Part shown: positions 1 through 12,880 of the stretch, in pieces
Position numbering within the stretch: the first letter of the stretch is position 1
How the letters are laid out: each line of letters opens with the position of its first letter
Source: Hemerocallis citrina
Lineage: Eukaryota > Streptophyta > Magnoliopsida > Asparagales > Asphodelaceae
Reading direction: 5' to 3'
NCBI GenBank assembly: GCA_017893485.1
Contig: CM030361.1
Location: forward strand, 309,543,724 to 309,607,723
Length of the DNA: 64,000 bases
Notes under the pieces: generated by a model
The model's database searches: none
What the model saw: the letters and a program-made list of their open reading frames with translations, nothing else
What the model was told of the DNA's origin: nothing
Program-made: the position numbers and the translations under genes

Positions 1-1635
1 ATTTTACTGTTTTAGCCTCATTTTGTGGGTTGTAGTCTATAGTTTCTGACCATTTTCAGGAAATTTTGAATTTGATTGCTTTAGTCTCATTTGTGGGCTA
101 TAGTCCACAGTTTTCGGGTACTTTCGTGAGGATTTTTATTTCCCACATTTTGTGGGCTATAGTACACTTTTTTCGATCACTTTCATGAGATTTCGTATTT
201 TACTGTTTTGGTCTTATTTTTTGGGTTTAGTCCACAGTTTCCGACTGTTTTTGTAATATTTTGAATTTAACTGTTTTAGCCACATTTGTGGGCTATAGTC
301 CACAGTTTTCGGGCACTTTCGTGAGATTTTTTTATTTTCCTCATTTTATGGGCTATAGTTCACTTTTTTTGATCACTTTGATTTCGCATTTTATTGTTTC
401 AGCCTCGTTTTGTGGGTTACAGTTTCCACCGTTTTCGTAAAATTTTGTATTTGACTGTTTTAGCCTCAGCTTTGGGCAATTGTCCACAGTTTCCGGCCAC
501 TTTCGTGAAATATTGTATTTGACTGTTTTAGCCTCATTAGTGGGCTATAGTACTCTGTTTTCGATCACTTTCATGCGATTTCATATTTTACTATTTTGGT
601 CTCATTTTGTCGGTTACAGTCCACAGTTTCCGAAGGTTTTCGTTATATTTTGTATTTGACTGTTTTAGCCTCATTTGTGGGCTAGAATCCACAGTTTTTG
701 GGCACTTTCGTGAGATTTTTAATTTCCCTCATTTTCTGGGCTATTGTTCACACTTTTGGATCAGTTTCATGAGATTTCGTATTTTATTGTTTTGGCCTCA
801 TGTTGTGGGTTATAGTCCACAGTTTCCGATTGTTTTCGTGAAATTTTGTATTTGACTATTTTAGCCACATTTGTGGGATATTGTCCACAGTTTTCGGCCA
901 CTTTCGCGAGGTTTTTAATTTCCCCTCTTTTTGTGGGCTATAGTACACTGTTTTTATCACTTTCATGAGATTTCGTATTTTACTGTTTTGGCCTCATTTT
1001 GGGGGTTATAGTCCACAGTTTCCAGCCGTTTTCGTGAAATATTTTATTTCAATGTTGTAGCCTCATTTGTGGACTATAGCCCCCAATTTTTTGCCACTTT
1101 CAAGAGAATTTTTATTTCCCTCATTTTGTGGGATATAGTACACTGTTTTCGACCACTTTCATGAGATTTCGTATTTTACTGTTTTGACCTCATTTTGTGG
1201 GCTATAGTCCACAGTTTTCGACAGTTTTCGTGAAATTTGTATTTGACTATTTTAGTCTCATTTGTGGGCAATAGTCCACAATTCGAGCACTTTCGTGAGA
1301 TTTTTTAATTCCCTCATTTTGTGGGCAGTTCACTGTTTTCGATCACTTTAATGAGATTTCGTATTTTATTGTTTTCGCCTCATTTTGTGGGTAAATAGTT
1401 CACTGTTTCTGACCGTTTTCGTGAAATTTTGTATTTGACTGTTTGAGCCTCATTTTGTGGGCTATAACCCACAATTTTCGGACACTTTCGGGAGATTCTT
1501 TATTTCCCTCATTTTGTGGGCTAGTACACGATTTTCGATCACTTTCATGAGATTTCGTATTTTATTGGTTTGGCCTCGTTTTGTGGGTTATAATGCACAA
1601 TTTCCGACCGTTTTCGTGAAATTCTATTTAACTCG
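1..1635. repeat. Satellite array, block 1
   Basis: Tandem satellite. Three related subunits can be seen: A (about 69 bp, begins TATTTTACTGTTTTGGCCTC, with GTTTTCGTGAAATTTTG near its end), B (about 68 bp, begins TATTTGACTGTTTTAGCCTC, ends near CACTTTCGTGAGA) and C (about 58 bp, begins ATTTCCCACATTTTGTGGGC, ends CACTTTCATGAGATTTCG). A-B-C together make about 196 bp. All three share a core GTGGGYTATAGTCCACAG. The block runs off the left edge and stops where an AT-rich LTR-like sequence begins near 1636. Short open frames inside it reflect low stop density and are not genes. Confidence 0.95.
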
Positions 1636-3087
1636 GTTGTTTGTTTTATTAAAACATTTCGATGTTCAAAAATCCTTATCTTTATTTTGCTTGCACCAAA
1701 AGCCATGTAAAACTCCAGAATGTATATTCTAACTTAAATTAACATCCCAGTATTTTAAAAATAATCTTTCAATAATTTAATATACATTTCCCATACAATA
1801 ATTTAAATTCCATACTACTTTTTCCATAATTCAATTTGACATTCCTCAACACAACTTGGTATTCAAAATTCACATTATAAATATAATTCCCTGTTTTTCC
1901 CTCTTTCATAAACCCAAATGCATAGGACAATTTTATTCATTTGAACCAATATCACGATAGTCCATTTAGCACATAAAACAATAATTTCATCTACTAGCAT
2001 TTCGTACTCAATTTTGACGTTATCAACAATCCCAATTCAATATTTCCATAACTACAAGCAATTTGCACACAATATTAAGATTCATGATAAGTTAACATAC
2101 AATCTATCAAGCATTAATTTAATCAACTAGCAAGTCCTTTTTCAAATTATGTGTACTCTTATTAGTTTCTTTCATGCATCATTATTTCCACACTCCTAGC
2201 ATGACATCTAAATTAGAAGTATAGAAAATCACCCACCAAATTTGGAGAGAAAATCACACAACAACTCCTAAACGAAAGAGCCCTTCTCCTCCTAGATTAA
2301 GCTTGCCCAAACGAGTGCTCCTCCTCCTTGCTCCTAGTGCAACCCGAGAGCTCCAAGTTGATATAGCCGGCCTCCTAGCTTGCAAGCGCACACACTCTCA
2401 ATCTCTCAATCTTTTATTCTCACTTCCTACTAACAATCTACTACTAACAATTGTATTCTTTCACTATAGGTTTGGATAATGAAAAGTGTAAGGATAACTA
2501 GGCTGGGGGGGGGGGGGGGGTATTTATACAAAATTTTGGGATAAATAGAAGGCTAGGATTGATCTAGGAGTTAAGAAATAAAGGCTAGGATTCAAAGGAA
2601 AGTTGTAGTGACCAACCATGATCACAAAAACTACCTCCCACAACTCCACTTCTCTTTTCCTTTTCCCTCCCATGCCATCCGGCCACAATTGGGTGCACAA
2701 ACACGTGCACGTGTAATGCACGTGTTTCCATAGTCCCCTTATTTTAAAAAGTTGTACATATATTTTTTTATAAAAAATCTATAAAAATTATCTATGCTAC
2801 AAGTTGTAATAAAAAGAGAAAATAAATTTATGGGTCTTTATTTAATGGGCCAAATTAGCTATATTTAAAATAAATTAAGTTGGGCTCAAAATAAAAGAGT
2901 ACTTATGTTTGTTTAAAAATAGGTTTTAATAAAAACAATAGAAAGGACATATATATATGTATACTCATTTGTTTATGTAATGAAAATAATTATAAAAAAT
3001 TTATATCACAAGATTTCACGTGCACAAAACGTACAAATGAATAACAAAAAATAATAATTTTCATAAATGAAAATTCAGGGTATTACA
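1636..3087 (-). mobile_element. Truncated long LTR (minus orientation)
   Basis: AT-rich non-satellite insert of about 1.45 kb. Its right end reads GGGTATTACA, the reverse complement of the TGTAATACCC start of the LTR at 9347. The neighbouring ACGTGCACAAAACGT region also resembles the right end of the minus-strand LTR at 51807. A minus-strand TATA box followed by a C-run lies at 2505-2528. The left end has no clear LTR terminus and no target duplication matches across the insert, so the 3' part of the LTR was probably lost. It has no coding capacity. It could also be a fragment of a larger non-autonomous element. Confidence 0.6.
2505..2528 (-). promoter_or_regulatory. LTR TATA box followed by a 16-bp C-run
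   Basis: On the minus strand TATAAATA (2528-2521) is followed at once by 16 consecutive C (G on the plus strand, 2505-2520). The LTR at 9347 has the same arrangement (TATAAAA then CCCCCC). This suggests a core promoter with a C-rich initiation region, here expanded into a homopolymer. The exact run length may be affected by sequencing error. Confidence 0.5.
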
Positions 3088-6000
3088 TTTTGTGTGTTAT
3101 AGTCCACAGTTTCCGACTGTGTTCGTGAAATTTTGTATTTGACTGTTTTAGCCTCAATTGTGGGCTATAGTCCACAGTTTCTGGCCATTTTCGTGAAATA
3201 ATGTATTTCACTGTTTTAGCCTCATTTGTGGGCTATTGTCCACAGTTTTTGGTTACTTTCGTGAGAATTTTTATCTCGCACATTTTGTGGGCTATAGTAC
3301 ACTGTTTTCGATCACTTTCATTAGATATCGTATTTTACTGTTTTGGCCTCATTTTGTGGGTTATAGTCCATAGTTTTCGACCGTTTTCGTGAAATTTTGA
3401 ATTTGACTGTTTTAGTCTCATTTGTGGGCTATAGTACACAGTTTTCGATCACTTTCATGAGATTTCGTTTTTTACTATTTTGGTCTCATTTTGTTGGTTA
3501 CAATCCACAGTTTCCGACGGTTTTCGTGATATTTTGTATTTGATTGTTTTAGCCTCATTTGTGGGCTATATAGTCCATAGTTTTCGGGCAGTTTCGTAAG
3601 ATTTTTATTTCCCTCATTTTATGGGCTATAGTTCACTCTTTTCGATCACTTTCATGAGATTTCGTATTTTATTATTTTGGCCCCATTTTGTGGGTTATAG
3701 TCCACAGTTTCCGACTGTTTTCGTGAAATTTTTTATTTGACTGTTTTAGCCTCATTTTGAGGGCTATAGTACACTATTTTTTATCACTTTCATGAGATTT
3801 CGTATTTTACTGTTTTGGCCTCATTTTGTCGGTTATAGTCCACAATTTCCGGCCGTTTCCGTGAAATATTGTATTTTATTGTTGTAGCCTCATTTGTGGG
3901 CTGTAGTCCACTATTTTTTTGCCACTTTCATGAGAATTTTTATTTCTCACATTTTATGGGATATACACTGTTTTCGATCACTTTCATGAGATTTCGTATT
4001 TTATTGTTTTAGCCTCATTTTGTGGGTTATAGTTCACTGTTTCCGACAGTTTTCGTGAAATTTTGTATTTTAACTTTTTGAGCTTCATTTTATGGGCTAT
4101 AACCCACAATTTTCGGACACTTTCGTGAGATTCTTTATTCCCCTCATTTTGTGGGCTAAGTACACGGTTTTCGATCACTTTCATGAGATTTCGTATTTTA
4201 TTGGTTTGGCCTCGTTTTGTGGGTTATAGTCCACAGTTTCCGACCGTTTTCGTAAAATTCTGTATTTGACTGTTTTAGCCTCAGTTGTGGGCAATAGGCC
4301 ACAGTTTCCGGCCACTTTCGTGAAATATTGTATTTGACTGTTTTAGCCTCATTTGTGGGCAATAGTACACTGTTTTCGATCACTTTCATGATATTTCGTA
4401 TTTTACTGTTTTGGGCTCATTTTGGGGGTTATAGTCCATAGTTTGATTCCGTTTTCGTGAAATTTTGTATTTGCCTGTTTGAGACTCATTTTTGGGCTAT
4501 AGTCCACAGTTTTCGGACACTTTCGTGAGAATTTTTATTTCCTACATTTTTTGGGCTACAATACACTATTTTCGATCACTTTCATGATATTTCGTATTTG
4601 ACCGTTTTGGCCTTATTTTGTAGGTTATAGTCCACAGTTTCCGACAGTTTTCGTGAAATTTTGTATTTGACTATTTTAGCGTCAGTTGTGGGCTATAGTC
4701 CGCACTTTTCAGAAACTTTCGTGAGATTTTTTATTTCCCTCATTTTGTGGGCAATAGTTCACTCTTTTCGATCACATTAATGAGATTTCGTATTTTACTG
4801 TTTTGGCCTCATTTTGAGAGTTACAGTCCACAGTTTCCGACCATTTTCGGGAAATTTTGTATTTGACTGTTTTAGCCCTATTTGTGGGCCTTAGTCCACA
4901 GTTTTGGCCAGTTTTGTGAGATTGTTAATTTTTTCTCTTTTTGTGGGCTAGTACACTGTTTTTTAATCATTTCATGAGATTTCGTATTTTACTGTTTCGG
5001 CCTCATTTTGTGGGTTATAATCCACAGTTTCCAACCGTTGTCGTGAAATTTTCTATTTGACTGTTTTAGCATCATTTGTGCGCTATAACCCATAGTTCTC
5101 GGACACTTTCGTGAGATTTTTTATTTTTCTCATTTTGTGGTCTATAGTACACTATATTCGATCACTTTAACGAGATTTCGTATTTTATTGTTTTGGCCAC
5201 GTTTTGTGGGTTATAGTCCACAATTTCGGACAGTTTTTGTGAAAATGTGTAATTGACCGTTTTAGCCTCAGTTGTAGGCTATATAGTTCAAAGTTTCCAG
5301 CCATTTTCGTGAAATAATGTATTTGTTTCTTTTAGCCTCATTTGTGGGCTAGTGTACAAAGTTTTCAGCTATTTTCGTGAGAATTTTTATTTCGCACATT
5401 TTGTGGGCTATAGTACACTGATTTTGATCACTTCCATGAGATTTCGTATTTTACTATTTTGGACTCGTTTTGTAGGTTATAGTCCATAGTTTCCGTCTGT
5501 TTTCAGGAAATTTGGTATTTGACTATTTTAGTCTCATTTGTGGGCTATAGTCAACAGTTTTCAGACACTTTTGTGAAAATTTTTATTTCCTATATTTTGT
5601 GGGCTATAGTACACTGTTTTCGATCACTTTCATGAGATTTCGTATTTTAATGTTTTGGTCTCATTTTGTGGGTTACCGTCCACAGTTTTCGACGGTTTTC
5701 GTGATATCTTGTATTTGACTGTTTTAGCCTCATTTGTGGGTTACAGTGCACAGTTTTAGGGCACTTTCGTAAGATTTTTTATTTCCCTCATTTTATGGAC
5801 TATAGTTCACTCTTTTCGATCACTTTCATGAGATTTCGTATTTTATTGTTTTGGCTTCGTTTTGTGGGTTATAGTCCATAGTTTCCGACCGTTTTCATGA
5901 AATTTTGTATTTGACTGTTTTAGCCTAAGCTGTGGGCTATCGACCACAATTTCTGGCCACTTTCGTGAAATATTGTATTAGACTGTTTTAGCCTCATTTG

Positions 6001-9000
6001 TGGGCTATAGTACACTATTTTCGATCACTTTCATGAGATATCGTATTTTACTATTTTGGTCTCATTTTGTGGGTTACAGTCCACTATTTCGGACGGTTTT
6101 CGTGATATTTTGTATTTGACTGTTTTAGCCTCATTTGTGGGCTAGAATTCACTGTTTTCGGGCACTTTCGTGAGATTTTTTATTTCCCTGGCTATAGTTC
6201 ACACTTTTCGATCACTTTCATGAGATTTCATATTTTATTGTTTTGGCCTCATTTTGTGGGTTATAGTCCACAGTTTCCGACTGTTTTCGTGAAATTTGTA
6301 TTTGAATGTTTTAGCCTCATTTGTGGGATATTGTCCACAGTTTTCGGCCACTTTCGTGAGATTTTTAATTTTCCCTCTTTTTGTGGGCTATAGTACACTG
6401 TTTTTATCACTTTCATGAGATTTCGTATTTTTCTTGTTTTGGCCTCACTGTGGGTTATAGTCCACAGTTTCCGGCCGTTTTCGTGAAATTATGTATTTCA
6501 CTGTTGTAGCCTCATTTGTGGGCTATGGTCCACATTTTTTTGCCACTTTCGTGAGAATTTTTATTTCCCACATTTTGTGGGATATAGTACACTGTTTTCG
6601 ATCACTTTCATGTGATTTTTTATTTTACTGTTTTGGCCTCATTTTATGGGTTATACTCCACAGTTTCCGACAGTTTTCGTGAAATTTTTATTTGACTATT
6701 TTAGCCTCATTTGTGGGCTATAGTCCACAATTTTTGGGTACTTTCGTGAGATTTTTGAATTCCCTCATTTTGTGGGTAGTTCACTGTTTTCGATCACTTT
6801 CATGAGATTTCGTATATTACTGTGTTGGCCTCATTTGTATTTGACTGTTTTAGCCTCATTTGTGGGCTATAACCCACAATTTTCGGACACTTTCGTGAGA
6901 TTCTTTATTTCCCCCATTTTGTTGGCTGTATAGTACACAGTTTTCGATCACTTTCATGAGATTTCGTATTTTATTGATTTGACCTCGTTTTGTGGGTTAT
7001 AGTCCACAGTTTCCGACCGTTTTCATGAAATTTTGTATTTGACTTTTTTTGCCTCAGTTGTAGGCAATAGTCCACAGTTTCCGACCACTTTCGTGAAATA
7101 TTGTGTTTGGCTGTTTTAGCCTCATTTGTGACCTATAGTGCACTGTTTTCGATCACTTTCATGAGATTTACTATTTTACTGTTTTGGGCTCATTTTGGGG
7201 GTTATAGTCCATAGTTTGATTCCGTTTTGGAAATTTTGTGTTTGCCTGTTTGAGACTCATTTTTTAGCTATAGTCCACAGTTTTCAGACACTTTCGTGAG
7301 AATTTTTATTTCCTACATTTTTTGGTCTACAGTACACTGTTTTCGATCACCGTCATGATGTTTCGTATTTGACCGTTTTGGCCTCATTTTGTTGGTTATA
7401 GTCCCCCAGTTTCTGACAGTTTTATTTGACTATTTTTGCGTCAGTTGTGGGCTATAGTCTGCAGTTTTCGGGAACTTTCGTGAGATTTTTTTATTTCCCT
7501 CATTTTGTAGGCAATAGTTCACTCTTTTCGATCACATTCATGAGATTTCATATTTTATTGTTTTGCCTCATTTTGAGGGTTATAGTCCACAGTTTCTGAC
7601 CGTTTTCGGGAAATTTTGTATTTGACTGTTTTAGCCCTATTTGTGGGCCATAGTCCACAGTTTTCGGCCAGTTTCGTGAGATTGTTAATTTTCCCTCTTT
7701 TTGTTGGCTAGTACACTATTTTTCATCATTTCATGAGATTTCGTCTTTTACTGTTTTGGCCTCATTTTGTTGGTTATAATCCACAGTTTCCAACCATTCT
7801 CGTAAAATTTTGTATTTGACTGTTTTAGCATCCTTTGTGGGCTACAACCCATAGTTTTCGGACACTTTCGTGAGATTTTTATTTTTCTCATTTTGTGGGC
7901 TATAGTACACTGTATTCGATCACATTAATGAGATTTCGTATTTTATTGTTTTGGCCACGTTTTGTGGGTTATAGTCCACAGTTTCCGACCGTTTTCGTGA
8001 AATTGTGTATTTGGCCGTTTAGCCACTGTTGTGAGGTATATAGTCCACAGTTTCCGGTCATTTTCGTGAAATAATGTATTTGACTGTTTTAGCCTCATTT
8101 GTGGGCTATTGTCCACAATTTTCGGCAACTTTCGTGGGAATTATTATTTTGCACATTTTGTGGGCTATAGTACTCTGTTTTCGATTACTTCCATGAGATT
8201 TCATATTTTATTGTTTTGACCTCATTTTGTGGGTTATAGTCCATTGTTTCCGTCCGTTTTCAGGAAATTTTGTATTTGACTGTTTTAGTCTCATTTGTGG
8301 GCTATAGTCCACAGTTTTAGGACACTTTCGTGAGAATTTTTATTTCCCACATTTTGTCCGCTATAGTACACTGTTTTCGATCACTTTTATGAGATTTCGT
8401 AATTTACTGTTTTGGTCTCATTTTGTGGGGTTACAATCACAGTTTCCAACGGTTTTCGTGATATTTTGTATTTGACTGTTTTAGCCTCATTTGTGGGCTA
8501 TAGTCCGCTGTTTTCGGGCACTTTTGAGAGATTTTTCATTTCCCTCATTTTGTGGGCTATAGTTCAATATTTTCTATCACTTTCATGAGATTTTGTATTT
8601 TATTGTTTCTGCCTCATTTTGTGGGCCACAGTTACTGACTGTTTTTGTGAAATTTTGTATTTGACTGTTTTAGCCTCATTTGTGTGCTAGTCCACAGTTT
8701 TCGGCCACTTTCTTGAGATTTTTAATTTCCCCTCTTTTTGTGGGCTATAGTACAGTGTTTTTTTATCACTTTCATGAGATTTTGTATTTTACTGTTTTGG
8801 CCTCATTTTGTGGGTTATAGTCCACAGTTTCCGGCCGTTTTCGTGAAATATTGTATTTCACTGTTGTAGCCTCATTTGTGGGCTATAATCCACAGTTTTT
8901 CAGCACTTTCGTGAGATTTTTTATTTCCCTCATTTTGTGGTTTATAGTTCTCTGTTTTCGATCACTTTCATGAGATTCCGTATTTTAATGTTTTGGCCAC

Positions 9001-9346
9001 ATTTTGTGGGTTATAGTCCACAATTTCCTACCGTTTTCGTGAAATTTTGTATTTGACTGTTTTAGCCTAAGTTGTGGGCTATAACCCATAGTTTTCGGAC
9101 ACTTTCGTGAAATTTTTTATTTTACTCATTTTGTGGGCTAGTACATTGTATTCGATCACTTTAATGAGATTTCGTATTTTATTGTTTTGGCCTCGTTTTG
9201 TGGGTTATAGTCGACAGTTTCCGACCGTTTTCCTGAAATTTTATGTGACTGTTTTAGCCTCAGTTGTGGGCTATAGTCCACTGTTTCTGCCATTTTCGTG
9301 AAATAATGTATTTGAATGTTTTATCCTCATTTGTCGGCTACTGTCC
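3088..9346. repeat. Satellite array, block 2
   Basis: About 6.3 kb of the same A-B-C satellite in the same orientation as block 1. Unit spacing varies: successive CACTTTCATGAGATTTCG-type ends near 3310, 3447 and 3643 are about 137 and 196 bp apart, so two-subunit and three-subunit repeats are mixed. A diagnostic variant with TTTGCCTGTTTGAGACTCAT recurs near 4470 and 7245, about 2.77 kb apart, with similar flanking variants. That suggests a larger repeat unit. There is no gene in the block. Confidence 0.95.
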
Positions 9347-9993
9347 TGTAATACCCCGTAAAATAGCATATGGCTGTTTTGCACTGTAACCCGTGCATTA
9401 ACTAAGTATTGCACACGATTACATTTTCTCCTAGAAATTATCAGTTAAATTGAGAGATTTCAGACATACGGGCTGTTCTGAATCCGATGAAGTAAACTCG
9501 GAATATCATCTCGATTAAACTGGGGTTTTGTCCCGATTATTTCGACCAGACAATTGTCGGGTGAAAATTATAATTTCTATAAAACACGTATTTTATAGGA
9601 TTTTAAATTATATGTATTGGTTATTTCATTAAAGTTAGTGCTTGGATTAAATGTGAATTGTATTTGTGCACTAGGGTTAAAATGGGAATAGGATGACCTA
9701 GGGTTCCTTGACCTAACCTAGGGTTAGGAACCCTAGCATCATGATGATCATGGCTTGATCTTGATAAAGATCCAATGGTGGAAATACAACACCATGTGCA
9801 CATTGACTATGAGAGTAGGAAACTTCCATGAAGTTTCCAAGGAAGCTTTCATGAAGTTTCCAAGGAAGCTTCCAAGAAGTTTTCACTTATGGTGATGGCT
9901 TCATCCCATCCACCCATCTTCCACTCACACCACCTCCCCCCATCCCCACCCTACATCCCATCCGGCCCACACCCAACCCTAGCTCCCATTTTT

Positions 9994-10006
9994 TATAAAA
10001 CCCCCC
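9994..10006 (+). promoter_or_regulatory. LTR core promoter (TATA plus C-run)
   Basis: TATAAAA at 9994-10000 is followed immediately by six C and then a CT-rich leader. It lies about 650 bp into the LTR, a reasonable position for the U3/R boundary. The arrangement matches the minus-strand LTRs at 2505 and 54485. Confidence 0.55.
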
Positions 10007-12762
10007 ACTTCCACTCTCATTCTTTCACTTGTTCACCATTATTCTTGTTTCAAAAAAAAGGGGAGGAGAAAGAGAAGGAGAAAAAGGAAGGTGGAACCTT
10101 TTAGTAGGGAGTTGTAGTAAGGTGGAGAAGTAGGAAAGATTGAGGAGGCCAAGTTATACAAGTGCAAGGTGCAAGGCAAGCAAGCAAGCTAGGAGAAAAG
10201 CTACAAGGAGTGTTCTTGCAACTTCAAGTGGGTGATCCTTGAACTCTTTTGTAATTATTTTTGTTTTGGTATGAATGGATGTGTAGTAGTGGTAGACATG
10301 ATTTTGTTGCCATGTTTGAGTATGAGGAATGCTAGGAAAAAATAAATTGTATGGTAGAGAATTATTCTTTTGAAGTTTGATTGAGTAGCATGATTGTGAG
10401 GGTATATTGGGGAATTTCTTACGCCCAAACGGTTTGGAATCTTGGGCTAAAATTCTGGGGTATTGTTCTTCTATGTATGTAGAGTATCCATGATTTTTTT
10501 CATAATATTTGGATGCATTTTAGTAGCCCAAACAGTGGGTCCAAGTCTGGACAGTAAGCAGCCAGAATGGCTGCTGGCTGTGATGATTTTTGGGTGTGTT
10601 TCCGATTTTATATCGCGGAAATGACAGGGCATTTTGAGCTGAAATTTTTTGTGGAAGCTCATGTATGTGTCTACAATCATATTCTTAAATTTCGTAATTT
10701 TCCGAGGTCGGTTGATGCCCCGAAAAAATAGGGGAATGCGACTGGTCCGTAGGTGTCGGCTGAAGCTGACTGCGCTTTGTGCTGAAGTTCAAAAAGCCAT
10801 AACTTCGTGTACATTTATCTTTTTGCTACGAAATTTTGGGAGTAGCTTGGGGTATGAGTCTATTTGATGAATCTCAAATTTTGGAATTTTTAGAAGTCAT
10901 TTGATGAGGTTTCAAGGGTAGTTAGTGAGGGGCAGTAAATACCCTGCTGGAAATAAATAGCTTAAATATAGCTATGTTTGAGGAGTCGTAGATCGCTGTG
11001 TGAAATGAATCTGAATGTAAATTTTGGACACGATGAAATAGTATATGTGTAGATAGAGAATCTCAAATTTCATGATCGTTGGACTTAGGGATAATTTACT
11101 AGTGAATTTTAAAGTAGGGTACGTTCATCCTAGTACGAGTTGTCTAGGTCGTGGAGATAGATATTCCTAGACTTATCTGTTAAGAATTTGGGCGACTGGC
11201 CAACTGGAGAATTTCAGTAGGGAATCATAACTCCCTAACCCAATTAGGATTGGTAATTCCAGGTTGTAGGCTATAACTTTCCAAGGCGGACAGATTCGGC
11301 CTTGTCAATGAAGTATTGCTAGAAAAATCAACCCTTCCCGTGTGATGCCCCCAAGGGAATTGGTGTCTGTGAGAACATTAAGAATTGAATCTGAGGACGT
11401 ATCCAAATAGGAAGTTAAGGTAGACAATCCCACCTTCCCATGGGACACGGAATTGAGTGATTTCGATAACTAAGCGAACTCTTATGATATTGGACAAATG
11501 CAGCAAGTATGAAAAGGAACGTACTACTAAGAGTATATGAGGGATATTGGATGTCGAGATGATTGAAATTGAGGAAATAGTCAACTGAAAAGTTATAGAC
11601 TAGGGTCTTACCTTTCCAGAATAGGAGGTACCAAGCAATTCTGACTTGTGTGCTGGAAATTATGGACCTGATGAGTTTAGCAACTTATTGTCTAGACTGA
11701 CTTCAAGGTTTGAGTTAACTCGGGGACTTGAGTCCTATAAAGGGAAATTGAGGGAATCATCGACTAGGGGATGGCAACGGATCTCCTCACCTTCTAGGAA
11801 ACTCTGAGCGTATTGGTTTCCGATGAGTGTAGCTGGAATCACAGCTACTGGTATTTCTTGATTGTTCCATCGGACAATTGATGAGGAACCCTCTGCCTAC
11901 CGCAATATGGTGATCGTGAGCTATTAAATTTAAAAGATGGGTTTTAGCATTTTATTCGGAACTTAGGCAAGTTCCTGTGCATGTACTCATGGTGGACATG
12001 AGTGAGTTGGGATATAGCTCTGTTAGAGTGTATTGGGTGTCTCGATGCCTGAGTCTGTCAAAAGTCCAGAAAGGATAATTATGTGCGTGCTTACCTTCAC
12101 TAAATTGTATTACACCATCAGGGCGCCGTTAGACCACTCGCTGAGGGTCACGGGCCGGGATTATTTTGGGTCGCTGACCTATGAAGGTATTAGGAATCAG
12201 TGGATGTGATTCCGGTATGGTTGTTACCTTGATAGACTAGTCAGGCTCGACTTGTTGATCGACACCGAGTGTGGTTTGAATAACAACATATTTTCAGTAA
12301 ACTGGATTGGTTAGGTTTTTCTTTTATTGTTTCGCTCAAAGTCTAAATTGGTATTAGGGGCGATTCCCTATAATCCAACTTGTTCTGAGAGTTAGCATTA
12401 AGTGGTGATATTGGTTGTCTCTTCCTGTCATTAGGGATACGCACTGCGGTGCGTATCTTGCACTGTTAATTCCTGAAGTACCATGGTAAGAACGGGATGC
12501 TGATATCCTGGCGGATCGGGGGTATTTTAGGACCTCCGAGGTCGTCATGTTCTATGTTGGTAGACACGAACGGATCATAAAGGATCTTGCGCAATGGATA
12601 TACCGCGGTATATCTGTAAGTTCGTCACAGCTTTCGAGGATGGTTCAACGCAGTAATTATTGGTGACTTCAGGGTAGCGCCCTGCATTATATTCTTTTAT
12701 TTTATTTTCACCTCCTCAACCATGTCATACTATCAGGAACAGGAAGTAGACCAAATTAGAAT

Positions 12763-12880
12763 GCATTGCATAGCGAGGGTTCTAATCCCTAAACATGGAG
12801 ACAACGGCTTGATTTGGAAAGTATGTAGTATGGGATGCATACAATTCCAAAGTCTCACTTGCATTAGACTAAGTACGTTG
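12763..12880 (+). other. Conserved box shared by three long LTRs
   Basis: Contains TTGCATAGCGAGGGTTCTAA, then TGGAGAC, GTAGTATGGGATGCAT and GCATTAGACTAAGTACG. The same ordered motifs occur at 47694-47800 (plus) and 52240-52348 (minus), 490-810 bp from the 3' end of each LTR. The rest of these LTRs is much less alike, so this box is conserved above background. Its function is unknown. Confidence 0.6.

Noticed and set aside
3984..4389. Open frames of 60-105 codons on both strands throughout the satellite blocks
   Set aside because: They repeat with the satellite period, exist in several frames and strands, and differ only as the repeat does. They are stop-poor tandem DNA, not genes.
1..9346. 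CRISPR-like array (regularly spaced repeats)
   Set aside because: Repeats are contiguous diverged subunits without unique spacers, in a eukaryotic context with no cas genes.
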